A stretch of DNA of 64,000 nucleotides from JARRKU01 sp963675565 (lineage in GTDB: Bacteria; Desulfobacterota; Desulfobacteria; Desulfobacterales; Desulfosarcinaceae): NCBI GenBank assembly GCA_963675565.2, contig CAXXYD010000001.1:310001-374000 (forward strand), written 5' to 3'. Below the pieces are notes generated by a model. It did no database searches. It saw nothing but the letters and a program-made list of their open reading frames with translations, and had not been told where the DNA came from. A program made the translations under genes and the position numbers. Positions within the stretch are counted from its first letter, which is position 1; each line of letters starts with the position of its first letter. Below are positions 8,147 to 16,641 of the stretch, in pieces.

Positions 8147-8704
8147 GTGAGCATGCAGTTTACTAGAACAGCCATCGATTCAGTTTTCCTTATCGATGCT
8201 GAGCCGCACACCGACTCCCGCGGGAGCTTCACCCGCATATTCTGCCAAAAAGATAATGCAGCGCATGGTGTGGACATGCCGATTGTTCAAGTCAATCGGT
8301 CGATGAACCATTTTGCCGGGACAGTGCGGGGCCTTCACTATCAGACAGAACCGTATTGCGAGACCAAATGGGTTTCCTGCATCCGCGGCAGTGTTTTTGA
8401 CGTCACATTGGATATCCGCCGTGGATCGCCGACTTTTCTTCAGTGGATCGGCATCGAACTTTCAGAAAAGAATATGCGAATGGTCCATATCCCCAAAGGG
8501 TGTGCACACGGGTTTCAGACATTGGAGCCCGATACTGAGATTCTATACTTTCATTCGGAATTCTATTCTCCGGAAAACTCGCGGGGAATACGATACGATG
8601 ATCAACGCCTGAAAATAAAGTTTCCCCTGGATGTTACCACTGTTTCCCGAAGGGATGCCAATTTTCCCTTTCTCAGGCCAGATTTCAGCGGCGTGATTCT
8701 ATGA
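8147..8704 (+). CDS. RmlC-like NDP-4-keto-6-deoxyhexose epimerase
   Basis: The product has about 185 residues in the cupin fold of dTDP-4-dehydrorhamnose 3,5-epimerases. The catalytic-base region is GTVRGLHYQ, the barrel is VFDVTLDIRRGSP, and the tyrosine segment is FYSPENSRGIRYDD. Position in the operon implies it acts on the 4-keto sugar made by rfbG, epimerising C3 and/or C5. GGAG at 8134 is well placed for a GTG start at 8147; an ATG two codons later (8153) is the alternative. Its stop overlaps the start of the next gene (ATGA). Whether it does one or two epimerisations cannot be read from sequence alone. Confidence 0.88.
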   Translation: MSMQFTRTAIDSVFLIDAEPHTDSRGSFTRIFCQKDNAAHGVDMPIVQVNRSMNHFAGTVRGLHYQTEPYCETKWVSCIRGSVFDVTLDIRRGSPTFLQWIGIELSEKNMRMVHIPKGCAHGFQTLEPDTEILYFHSEFYSPENSRGIRYDDQRLKIKFPLDVTTVSRRDANFPFLRPDFSGVIL

Positions 8705-9996
8705 AAACCAATGCTACGAACAGGGTTACCATATTCAACACTCCGCAAATACAACCCGCAGGCAAGGCGATGACCTGTCGACATTGTGGGACTCCATTAA
8801 AATCGGCGTTCCTTGATCTGGGCAGCGCGCCCCCATCGAATGCCTATCTGAGCGAAATGCAATTGGCAGCGACTGAAAAATATTATCCGTTGCGTCTGTT
8901 TGTATGCGGCAATTGTTGGTTGGTTCAGTCTGAAGACTATGCGACGCGCGAGGATCTTTTTACTCAATCGTATGCATATTTCAGTTCTTTTTCGAATTCC
9001 TGGCTGGCCCACGCAAGGCGTTATGTCAGCGAGATGATATCCCGGTTCGGATTGGTAGCGGACAGCACTGTGGTTGAGATTGCCGCAAACGACGGTTATT
9101 TGCTCCAATATGTTCAACAAAACGGAATTGGCTGCTATGGCATAGAGCCCACTCAAAGTACAGCGGAGGCGGCACGCAGCAGGGGGATCGAAATTTTATG
9201 TGATTTTTTCGGATCAGTTATGGGAAGAACACTATCGTTGCAGGGACGGTCGGCCGATTTGATTGTCGCAAATAATGTTTTAGCGCATGTGCAGGACATA
9301 AACGACTTTGTAGCAGGGTTCACTTACTTGTTAAAACCCAATGGTATTGCTACTTTCGAGTTCCCGCACCTGCTGCAAATGGTAAAAAACAACCAGTTCG
9401 ACACGGCTTATCACGAACATTACTCTTATCTGTCTTTTATGACAGTCAATAGAATTTTGAATAAAAATGGTCTCATTATATTCGATGTGCAGGAACTCCA
9501 GACCCATGGCGGCAGCCTGCGGGTTTTTGCTCAAAGGAAAGACACCGGAAAACAGGTGGTTTTCCCTTCAGTTGCATACATGATCAATAAAGAATGCCGG
9601 GAGGGAATAGCTACTGATAGCTTTTATGCTGATTTTCAATTTCACGCGGAAAAGGTTAAGAACGAACTCCTGTCATTTCTGCGCGATGCAAAGAGTCATG
9701 GTAAAACGATATGCGCATATGGCGCCGCCGCAAAAGGCAACACGCTGCTCAATTTTTGTAATATCAGAAAAGACCTTATTGAATTCGTCGTCGACGCTTC
9801 ACCACACAAGCAGGGGAAGTTTTTACCCGGCAGCCATATCCCCATCGTGGCAGAGGAGAAAATAAAAGAGGAGAAGCCCGACTATATCCTGATTTTGCCC
9901 TGGAACCTCAAAGAAGAGATTACGGCACAATTGGCTTACGTGCGCAAATGGGGGGGACTGCATGTTTTGGCAATACCGGATCTCCAAATTTTCTAG
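8701..9996 (+). CDS. NDP-sugar C-methyltransferase (Methyltransf_13/14 type)
   Basis: The product has 431 residues. The N-terminal zinc-binding module has two Cys pairs (CRHC near 21, CGNC near 76). The central SAM-binding domain is VVEIAANDGYLLQYV then GCYGIEP. The C-terminal Rossmann-like module starts KTICAYGAAAKGNTLLN and ends in YILILPWNLK. This three-part build is that of sugar C-methyltransferases such as TylC3, NovU and EvaC, which methylate a 4-keto sugar at C3 or C5. With rfbF, rfbG and an epimerase directly upstream, a branched CDP-C-methyl-6-deoxyhexose is the likely product. It is translationally coupled to the epimerase by a 4-base overlap. Confidence 0.88.
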   Translation: MKTNATNRVTIFNTPQIQPAGKAMTCRHCGTPLKSAFLDLGSAPPSNAYLSEMQLAATEKYYPLRLFVCGNCWLVQSEDYATREDLFTQSYAYFSSFSNSWLAHARRYVSEMISRFGLVADSTVVEIAANDGYLLQYVQQNGIGCYGIEPTQSTAEAARSRGIEILCDFFGSVMGRTLSLQGRSADLIVANNVLAHVQDINDFVAGFTYLLKPNGIATFEFPHLLQMVKNNQFDTAYHEHYSYLSFMTVNRILNKNGLIIFDVQELQTHGGSLRVFAQRKDTGKQVVFPSVAYMINKECREGIATDSFYADFQFHAEKVKNELLSFLRDAKSHGKTICAYGAAAKGNTLLNFCNIRKDLIEFVVDASPHKQGKFLPGSHIPIVAEEKIKEEKPDYILILPWNLKEEITAQLAYVRKWGGLHVLAIPDLQIF

Positions 9997-10057
9997 CAAT
10001 GGCAAAATGAAATCTGTCAGGTGCTCGAAAAACCGAAAACGATAAGAAAAGGTAAAA

Positions 10058-11080
10058 ATGACGGCTAAAATTGAACCCCGTATAGATACAAAGAACCGCA
10101 CGCGCCTGGAGAAGGTTATTCCTTTAAACACTCCTTTTGTCCTGCAGATCGAACCATCCAGCCTTTGCAATATTAGCTGTCGGTTCTGTCCCGTGGGTAA
10201 GTATCATCCGGCGAGCAAAAAGAGTCATGACCGTGGAATGCTTTCCATGGAGCTGTTTGAAAAAGCCATTGATGGATTGGCCGACTTCGATAAGCCCATT
10301 AAATCGATCCATCTATACGGGAACGGCGAGCCCTTGTTAAACAAAAACTTTGCAAAGATGGTTAACTACGCGAAAACTTGCGGTAATGTGGAATTTGTTG
10401 ATACCACGACCAATGGTATGCTTTTGAACCAGCGTAAGATAGACGCTATAATTGGCGCTAAAATTGATAAAATCAACATTTCGGTAAACGGGTTGAACGC
10501 AGAGCAATATTTTCGTTTTACAGGTGCCAAGATCAACTATGACGGTTTTTTAAGTAACCTGATGTATCTGTACACGAACCGCGGGAAAAGTAAAATATTC
10601 ATAAAATCAATATCGGAGTTCTACAGCAAAGAAGAAAAAAATAAATTTTTCGATCTATTTTCACCTCTTGCAGATTCTATTTACCTGGAAAATTTGACGG
10701 ACCCCTGGCCCGATCATGACGTTGAGGCCAGCATGGGGGTTAAAAGCTCCAAGTCTGCACATTCAAGCATCATTATCGATAAATACGTATGCTGTCCGAT
10801 ATTCTACACTCTGGTCATGAATTTTGACGGAACCTTCAGCCTTTGCTGTGTCGATTGGAAAAACCAGCTCATTATTGGGGACCTCAAAAAAAATAGTATC
10901 AAAGAAATATGGAATTCCGAACGGCTGTATGCCCACCAGGTACAGCATTTAAAAGGTGAACGCTTCCGGAACACAGTCTGTCGCCATTGCAACCAGATAT
11001 CCCAGTGCATCATCGATAATATCGATCCTTATCGTCATAGATTATTAAACATCTTAAATGCATCACGGCTGAAAAATTAA
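10058..11080 (+). CDS. Radical SAM protein with SPASM-like C-terminus
   Basis: The product has 340 residues. The radical SAM cluster motif CNISCRFC (about 38-45) is followed by the HLYGNGEPLLN segment, the usual GGEP-like loop. The C-terminus carries further cysteines (CCPIFY, LCCVDWKN, CRHCNQ) in a SPASM arrangement able to hold an auxiliary iron-sulfur cluster. The substrate is unknown. It is the first of three consecutive radical SAM genes in a sugar operon. AAAAGG precedes the start. Possible roles are a redox, C-C or C-S modification of the nucleotide sugar or of a peptide; nothing in the sequence settles it. Confidence 0.85.
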   Translation: MTAKIEPRIDTKNRTRLEKVIPLNTPFVLQIEPSSLCNISCRFCPVGKYHPASKKSHDRGMLSMELFEKAIDGLADFDKPIKSIHLYGNGEPLLNKNFAKMVNYAKTCGNVEFVDTTTNGMLLNQRKIDAIIGAKIDKINISVNGLNAEQYFRFTGAKINYDGFLSNLMYLYTNRGKSKIFIKSISEFYSKEEKNKFFDLFSPLADSIYLENLTDPWPDHDVEASMGVKSSKSAHSSIIIDKYVCCPIFYTLVMNFDGTFSLCCVDWKNQLIIGDLKKNSIKEIWNSERLYAHQVQHLKGERFRNTVCRHCNQISQCIIDNIDPYRHRLLNILNASRLKN

Positions 11081-11106
11081 GCCATGGTGAAAATGGAGTT
11101 CATCCA

Positions 11107-12528
11107 ATGCATGTAATGCTCGTCTCTTTGCCAAAATCAAGTGATATACGAAAAGGGAAAGAAAGTATTCCTGTTGCATCATTATATCTATGTGCCTATT
11201 TAGAAAAAAATGGATTGGATTGTGACTATATCGATTTTTCAATTCTGACATCTCCTGATGAAAGTGGATCTAATGAAGAATTCATCATCGATACATTGAC
11301 AAAAAAGTTTGATCCCCCACCCAGGATTTTGGGTTTTAACTGTTTTTCAAGTTATCAATTCCCTTTGATTTTGAGCGTTGCCGAAAAAATTAAAGCCAAA
11401 TTCCCGGAGATTTCCATTTGTGTCGGCGGAAGCCACCCCACATTCTTTGCCAAAGAAATTCTACAAAATTGCCCATTCATCGATCATGTCATTATTGGCG
11501 AAGGTGAACAGCAATTGTTAGCATTAACAAGGAAAATATTACATTTAACCAACTCGAATCTCCGCGACATTCAAGCCATCGGATACCGAGACCAGAACGG
11601 ACAGGTTGTCATCAATAAACGCAGGGAATATTTGAAGGAACTGGACGTGGAGGCCAGACAGTTATGGAGCCGAATAGATCTTGAAGCGTATTATTCAGAT
11701 CATTCTTTCTGGAACAATCCAAAAAACATGGAAATAAGGCTTGCCGTTCCGATTGTTTCTTCACGAAGCTGTCCATTCCATTGCATATTCTGTTCGGCCT
11801 CCAAGATCATGGGCCCGGTACTGCGCAATCGAGACCCATACAATGTGGTTGACGAGATAGAATTCTTAACAAAAGAGAGAGGACAAAATTATTATGAATT
11901 CGTGGATGATAATATCAATGTAAATCGCAGACATGCTGAAATAATCTTTTCAGAAATAAAAAAGCGAAAAATTGATATTCAATTTTCACTATCCAGCGGG
12001 ATACATATTGCCTCCGCAGACGATCATCTAATTCATTTAATGGCGGAGGCGGGTCTTGCAATGATTAAGCTGCCCATCGAACACGGCAACGATTATATCC
12101 GCAATCAGATCATCGGGAAAAAACTGGCCAGAGATGATATCTTCAGGATAACCGGAATAATAAAACAATACGATGTTTTCACATTTGGGCTCTTCATCAT
12201 GGGGTTTCCCGAGGATACACCCAAAACACTGGAGGATTCATACCAGATGATGTGCGAGATCGGGTTGGATATTTATGAAATGGCCTCCCTGATTCCGTTT
12301 CCCGGGACCCCGCTATTCAAACAGTGCATCAGGGACAAGCTGCTTGTCTCGGCAGTCAACCAGAAAGATTTGTGGCGCGGGGTAATTAATTTCGATGCTT
12401 CCGAACATGATAAAATCTATATTAAGCCATACCGCATGTCACTTGATGAACTTCGACAATATAGACAGAAATTTAACGATATAAGGCTTTTTTCCGAAAA
12501 AGTAAGAGGATTTCCAAATGCAAATTGA
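11107..12528 (+). CDS. B12-binding-domain radical SAM protein
   Basis: The product has 473 residues. The N-terminal part (about 1-150) is a cobalamin-binding-type Rossmann domain with a GGSHPTFFAKEIL segment and HVIIGEGE, typical of B12-dependent radical SAM enzymes. The radical SAM core has CPFHCIFC near 222-229, preceded by VSSRSCP. Later motifs (YEFVDDNINV, LPIEHGNDYIRN, GFPEDTPK, FPGTPL) are characteristic of the class. Known members are methyltransferases or carry out ring rearrangements. A GGAG lies before the ATG, and the stop overlaps the next gene by 11 bases. A second methylation of the sugar is one possible role. Confidence 0.87.
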   Translation: MHVMLVSLPKSSDIRKGKESIPVASLYLCAYLEKNGLDCDYIDFSILTSPDESGSNEEFIIDTLTKKFDPPPRILGFNCFSSYQFPLILSVAEKIKAKFPEISICVGGSHPTFFAKEILQNCPFIDHVIIGEGEQQLLALTRKILHLTNSNLRDIQAIGYRDQNGQVVINKRREYLKELDVEARQLWSRIDLEAYYSDHSFWNNPKNMEIRLAVPIVSSRSCPFHCIFCSASKIMGPVLRNRDPYNVVDEIEFLTKERGQNYYEFVDDNINVNRRHAEIIFSEIKKRKIDIQFSLSSGIHIASADDHLIHLMAEAGLAMIKLPIEHGNDYIRNQIIGKKLARDDIFRITGIIKQYDVFTFGLFIMGFPEDTPKTLEDSYQMMCEIGLDIYEMASLIPFPGTPLFKQCIRDKLLVSAVNQKDLWRGVINFDASEHDKIYIKPYRMSLDELRQYRQKFNDIRLFSEKVRGFPNAN

Positions 12529-13753
12529 TGAAATGAGAAATTGTATCCATGGAAGGCCTATTTATATCTGGGGCACGCGAATTGCCGGTTTGAGTGCTGC
12601 AAAATACCTCCTCAAACAAGGCTTTAAGATTGAAGCCTTTATTGACAGCACCGATTGCTCCGGTCACAAACTGGGCATTCCGGTTTTATTGCCGGATGAA
12701 CTATTTAAAAAGAATTTGAAGCGCATGTTTATCCTCATATGCACACGGGGACACTCACCTCAAATTGCTCAGATCTGTCTGGAGAACGGACTCGCTCGAA
12801 ATGATTTCATAGAATGGGAAAAAATCCAGCGCTTCGATTATTATATTGAAATCAATAATCGCTGCAACCTGAGATGCATGACCTGTTCGTCCAGGGAGTA
12901 TTATAATCAACCCCTGATCAACATGGGAATTGATGATTTCAAAGCGGTGCTGGCCAAAATCAGAAAAGAGGACCCGTTGGCCTCCTGGATTAATTTATTC
13001 GGGCACAATGAGGCTTTTTTAAACCCTGCGCTGGCTGAAATGATCGAAATATCGAATGCTTATAATTTCGGTGTGGGCTTATCGACCAATTTGGCGTTTT
13101 CCAGGGATTTCAAGCCGGTTGTCAAGTCAAAACCTGTATGGATTAGGGTTTCGGCTTCGGGATGGGGGAAAAACTACGAATTGATGCACCGGGGTGGCAA
13201 GTTCGATATACTGATGAAAAACCTGGAAAAACTTAGCCAATATAGGGACAAGTACTCGAAAGAAACACTGATTGAATTCTTTTTTCACCGCTACCGGCAC
13301 AATAAAAATGACATTCCGCGTGTGAAACAGTTGTGTAAGGCGCTAGGGTTTGAATTCAGGTGTATTTACGCGTCTGTTATCGGTTTTGAAACCGTCAGCA
13401 ATATACTTGACGGAAGAGCGATTTCACAAAAAACACAAGCCGCATTGCCTTATTTGTGTCATTCTGTGGAAGCTACTGCTCAAAAGGCATTTACACAAAG
13501 AAATCTGCCATGCCCAAATGACCACCTGGTTCGAATCCACAGTGACTTGACCGTTGCCGAATGCCAAGCATGGATGGGTTCGGTGATGCCCGATGTCAAA
13601 TTTACCGAGATTGGCTTTGATGCACTGGAGAGAAAACTGGCGAACACCAGATTCTGTAAAATATGTAAAAATAGGGGATTGCACCAGTTTTGCGAAATTG
13701 TCTTCGACGAGGAGGCGGCTTCCGGAAACAAGCTGGGTGATTTGCCAAATTGA
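12518..13753 (+). CDS. Radical SAM protein with N-terminal Rossmann-like domain
   Basis: The product has 411 residues. The first ~105 residues form a Rossmann-like module (PIYIWGTRIAGLSAAKYLL, then AFIDSTDCSGHKLGIPVLLP) of the kind attached to sugar-modifying enzymes. The radical SAM motif CNLRCMTC follows near 118-125. A cysteine-rich tail (CKICKNRGLHQFC) suggests an auxiliary cluster. AGAGGA precedes the ATG inside the previous gene. The same YIWG module occurs at the C-terminus of the next gene's product, which suggests the two act on related substrates. Reaction unknown. Confidence 0.82.
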   Translation: MQIDEMRNCIHGRPIYIWGTRIAGLSAAKYLLKQGFKIEAFIDSTDCSGHKLGIPVLLPDELFKKNLKRMFILICTRGHSPQIAQICLENGLARNDFIEWEKIQRFDYYIEINNRCNLRCMTCSSREYYNQPLINMGIDDFKAVLAKIRKEDPLASWINLFGHNEAFLNPALAEMIEISNAYNFGVGLSTNLAFSRDFKPVVKSKPVWIRVSASGWGKNYELMHRGGKFDILMKNLEKLSQYRDKYSKETLIEFFFHRYRHNKNDIPRVKQLCKALGFEFRCIYASVIGFETVSNILDGRAISQKTQAALPYLCHSVEATAQKAFTQRNLPCPNDHLVRIHSDLTVAECQAWMGSVMPDVKFTEIGFDALERKLANTRFCKICKNRGLHQFCEIVFDEEAASGNKLGDLPN

Positions 13754-14934
13754 TGAATAGCGGGCAAATAAACCATCGTCGCTGTCCGCTCTGCGGCAAC
13801 ACAACCGTTGAGTTGCTGAAGATGCTGAGCTATGTGCTTTTTGATGAAAACCCACTCAGCCCAAATTGTTACCTTGTTGCATGCAGCCAATGCGGCTTCA
13901 TCTTTTTCGATACCCAAAGCTCGCCTGAAGAATTTTATGCCTATTACGGGCAAAACATGCACTATTTATCAGATAGCAGCGGGACTGGCGTGTTGAATGA
14001 ATGTGAGACAAAACGATACGCATCAATACTGGCGGCATTGGAAAAGCATCGTGCCGTCAGGACATCTCGGGTGGTCGATGTCGGCAGCGCCAAAGGGGGA
14101 TTTTTATCCTTTTTGAAAAAGCACGGCTGCCAAAAATTGTTGGCGGTGGATTTATTGCCCGAATGTGTGGAATTCGCAAAGAGAAGAGGAATAGATGCAA
14201 AAACGGGTACGGCAGAGAAGCTGCCGCTTGCAGACAACTCAGTTGATATGGTCATTTTGTCTCATGTGCTGGAGCACATCGTTGACCTGAAGGCTGCGGT
14301 TGAAGAAACGTATCGCGTTTTAAGAAGCGGCGGTCTGGTATACGCTGAAGTCCCCAGCCTGGAATACGGGTGCTCTTTCAAACATGCACCTATGTGGGAT
14401 TTTATGTACGAGCATATCAATTATTTTTCTAAAAACCATTTGGTTTCGCTCTTTGAAAGTCATCGATTCTCATGTCTGGCAACCCAAAGGAAGGCCATAC
14501 GCAATGGGCGCGGTGTGATTGCCTGCGAAAGCGCGATTTTCAAGAAAACTGCCCATTTGGCTTCCAAAGACGTTCAATACCACACGATTCGAGATTCCGT
14601 CATCGGGCTACTGGCTGAACACAATACCGCTAAAATGCGGGAAATAAAGCTCATCGCAACAAATCAGACGCCCTGTTATATTTGGGGGATGTCTGCCTAT
14701 ATGCAGTTGCTCATGTCGATGACGCCCATCGGCCAATGCAATATTATATCATATGTAGACAAATCAAAATACAAACAAACCAGGACGATCAACGGATTAC
14801 CCATCTCTTCTGAAAGAATACTGAAAAACGCTTCTGATAAAGATATCGTTATTTTTCCCGTTGAGCCTTATGCAAACAGCATGCATGCGTATCTTGGCCA
14901 GATTGGATTTAGTGGAACAGCGATAACACTATGA
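13753..14934 (+). CDS. Class I SAM methyltransferase with Zn-ribbon and Rossmann-like tail
   Basis: The product has 393 residues. The N-terminal zinc ribbon has CPLCG (about 11-15) and CSQCG (about 45-49). The SAM-binding core is VVDVGSAKGGFLSFL, followed by LPLADNSVDMVILSHVLEHI, typical of Methyltransf_11/23 enzymes. The C-terminal ~95 residues resemble the YIWG module of the preceding radical SAM protein (CYIWGMSAYMQLL, YVDKSKYKQTRTINGLPI). The ATG at 13753 shares its first base with the preceding stop (TGATG), so the genes are tightly coupled. A sugar O- or C-methyltransferase is the best guess. Confidence 0.84.
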   Translation: MNSGQINHRRCPLCGNTTVELLKMLSYVLFDENPLSPNCYLVACSQCGFIFFDTQSSPEEFYAYYGQNMHYLSDSSGTGVLNECETKRYASILAALEKHRAVRTSRVVDVGSAKGGFLSFLKKHGCQKLLAVDLLPECVEFAKRRGIDAKTGTAEKLPLADNSVDMVILSHVLEHIVDLKAAVEETYRVLRSGGLVYAEVPSLEYGCSFKHAPMWDFMYEHINYFSKNHLVSLFESHRFSCLATQRKAIRNGRGVIACESAIFKKTAHLASKDVQYHTIRDSVIGLLAEHNTAKMREIKLIATNQTPCYIWGMSAYMQLLMSMTPIGQCNIISYVDKSKYKQTRTINGLPISSERILKNASDKDIVIFPVEPYANSMHAYLGQIGFSGTAITL

Positions 14935-14944
14935 GGATTGATAT

Positions 14945-15673
14945 ATGCCATCTATAGAAAAATTCAATCAAGAAGTAATAGAGAATATCAAACGGCAGGG
15001 CGACGATTTAGAGCTCAAACGAAAATCTCTTCAATACCTTACCGGGCTGGAAAAATATAGTTACAATTTTAAATGGCTTGGACGGCCGATTATTCAATTG
15101 CCCCAGGACATTTTAGGTCTACAGGAGATTATTTGGAACATCCGGCCCGATTTAATCATCGAGACTGGGATAGCCCATGGCGGTTCCATTGTGTTTAGTG
15201 CATCCATGCTTGAGATGATGGGTATCGATGGACACGTTCTGGGGATCGACATCGACATCAGGACGCATAATTTCGGTGAGATCGTACGCCATCCGATGTA
15301 CCACCGGATCACGATGCTCGAAGGGTCAAGTACAGATGCTAAAATCGCTGAGAAAGTCCGGGAGTTTGCAAAAAACAAAGCGCGAATTTTGGTGTGTTTG
15401 GATTCCAACCATACCCATGACCATGTCTTGAAAGAATTACACCTGTACGCGCCTCTCGTCACAATCGGATCGTACTGCGTTGTATTTGACACTGTGATTG
15501 AAGATATGCCCGCCGAAAAATTCCATGACCGTCCATGGGGCCCGGGCAATAACCCCAAAACCGCTGTTCATGCATTTCTGAAAAGCGATCCGCATTTTGA
15601 GATAGACCGGTCGATGGAGCATAAACTGTTGCTCACCGCTGCCCCCGACGGGTATTTGAAACGTATTCGCTGA
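14945..15673 (+). CDS. CmcI-like (cephalosporin hydroxylase family) protein
   Basis: The product has 242 residues. The segment LIIETGIAHGGSIVFSASML followed by GIDIDIR is the SAM-binding core of the CmcI/rhamnosyl O-methyltransferase family; LEGSS and LVCLDSNHTHDHVLKEL fit the metal-binding part. Despite the family name, members in sugar clusters are usually O-methyltransferases. GAGGA overlapping the previous stop serves as the ribosome site. It sits between a methyltransferase and a sugar epimerase/reductase, which suggests O-methylation of the same deoxysugar or of the glycan. Family call good, reaction inferred. Confidence 0.85.
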   Translation: MPSIEKFNQEVIENIKRQGDDLELKRKSLQYLTGLEKYSYNFKWLGRPIIQLPQDILGLQEIIWNIRPDLIIETGIAHGGSIVFSASMLEMMGIDGHVLGIDIDIRTHNFGEIVRHPMYHRITMLEGSSTDAKIAEKVREFAKNKARILVCLDSNHTHDHVLKELHLYAPLVTIGSYCVVFDTVIEDMPAEKFHDRPWGPGNNPKTAVHAFLKSDPHFEIDRSMEHKLLLTAAPDGYLKRIR

Positions 15674-15678
15674 GTCCA

Positions 15679-16611
15679 TTGCCAAAAGACAAAAAAACCA
15701 TTCTGATAACCGGCGCAACAGGGTTTCTCGGCAGGCATGTCTTTGAATATCTGCGCCGACAAAACCAGTATGATCTGACTGTTGCCGGTCGCAATGAGAA
15801 AGATCTGAAAGCGCTTTGCCCGAATTATATCGTTTGCGACCTGAACCGAATTGAACAGACCGGCTTAGAACCTTTCGGCCGTCCCGATTACCTCATTCAT
15901 TTAGCATGGGAGGGGTTGCCCAACTATCGGCAATTTCATCATATTGAAACCAATTTGCCGGCAGCTTACCGGTTTCTCAAGGGAATGATTCAACTGGGAT
16001 TGAAAAATCTCACCGTTGTCGGCACCTGTTTCGAGTACGGTGTTCAAAACGGATGTCTTTCGGAAACATTACCAGCTAATCCGACAACCTGTTATGGCAT
16101 CGCAAAGGATTCACTTCGCCGTTTTCTTGAAGCCCTGCACAGCCAATATGCTTTTAGGCTCACCTGGACCCGCCTGTTCTATATGTTCGGAAAAGGACAA
16201 CGCCCGGATAGCCTGATTCCTTCACTTGATCGGGCAATCGATGACGGTGAAAAAGTTTTTAACATGTCCAATGGTGAACAACTGCGAGATTTTCTGCCAG
16301 TCGAAGACGTCGCAAAAAGAATCGCCCGCATAGCATTGAATTCTTGCTTTGACGGCATCGTCAACATATGCAGCGGGAAACCGGTCTCCATCCGCAAGTT
16401 TGTTGAAAATCACTTGGTTGAACGCAATGCCGAAATTCAATTGAATTTTGGCCATCGTCCAATGGCTGCGCATGAACCTGTCGCCTTTTGGGGCGATGCC
16501 GGCAGGCAGGATGCATTATTGAATCTTCACACTGAAAAGCAGCGGCATTTCCAGCCAAAGACCTTAAGGGCATGCTATTCAAGCAAGAAGAATCATTGCG
16601 GCGGGCAATGA
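15679..16611 (+). CDS. NAD(P)-dependent sugar epimerase/dehydratase/reductase
   Basis: The product has 310 residues in the extended SDR fold, with nucleotide-binding ITGATGFLGRHVFEYL and catalytic YGIAK. The segment GTCFEYG is characteristic of NDP-sugar SDRs. The start must be TTG at 15679, since the Rossmann motif begins ten residues later and no ATG precedes it. Just 5 bases separate it from the previous gene. A role as the 4-ketoreductase finishing the CDP-deoxysugar would complete the pathway from rfbF and rfbG; this is inference. The last ~30 residues diverge from the family. Confidence 0.84.
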   Translation: MPKDKKTILITGATGFLGRHVFEYLRRQNQYDLTVAGRNEKDLKALCPNYIVCDLNRIEQTGLEPFGRPDYLIHLAWEGLPNYRQFHHIETNLPAAYRFLKGMIQLGLKNLTVVGTCFEYGVQNGCLSETLPANPTTCYGIAKDSLRRFLEALHSQYAFRLTWTRLFYMFGKGQRPDSLIPSLDRAIDDGEKVFNMSNGEQLRDFLPVEDVAKRIARIALNSCFDGIVNICSGKPVSIRKFVENHLVERNAEIQLNFGHRPMAAHEPVAFWGDAGRQDALLNLHTEKQRHFQPKTLRACYSSKKNHCGGQ

Positions 16612-16641
16612 GATGAAATTGCACACTGAGCCATACAGAAT

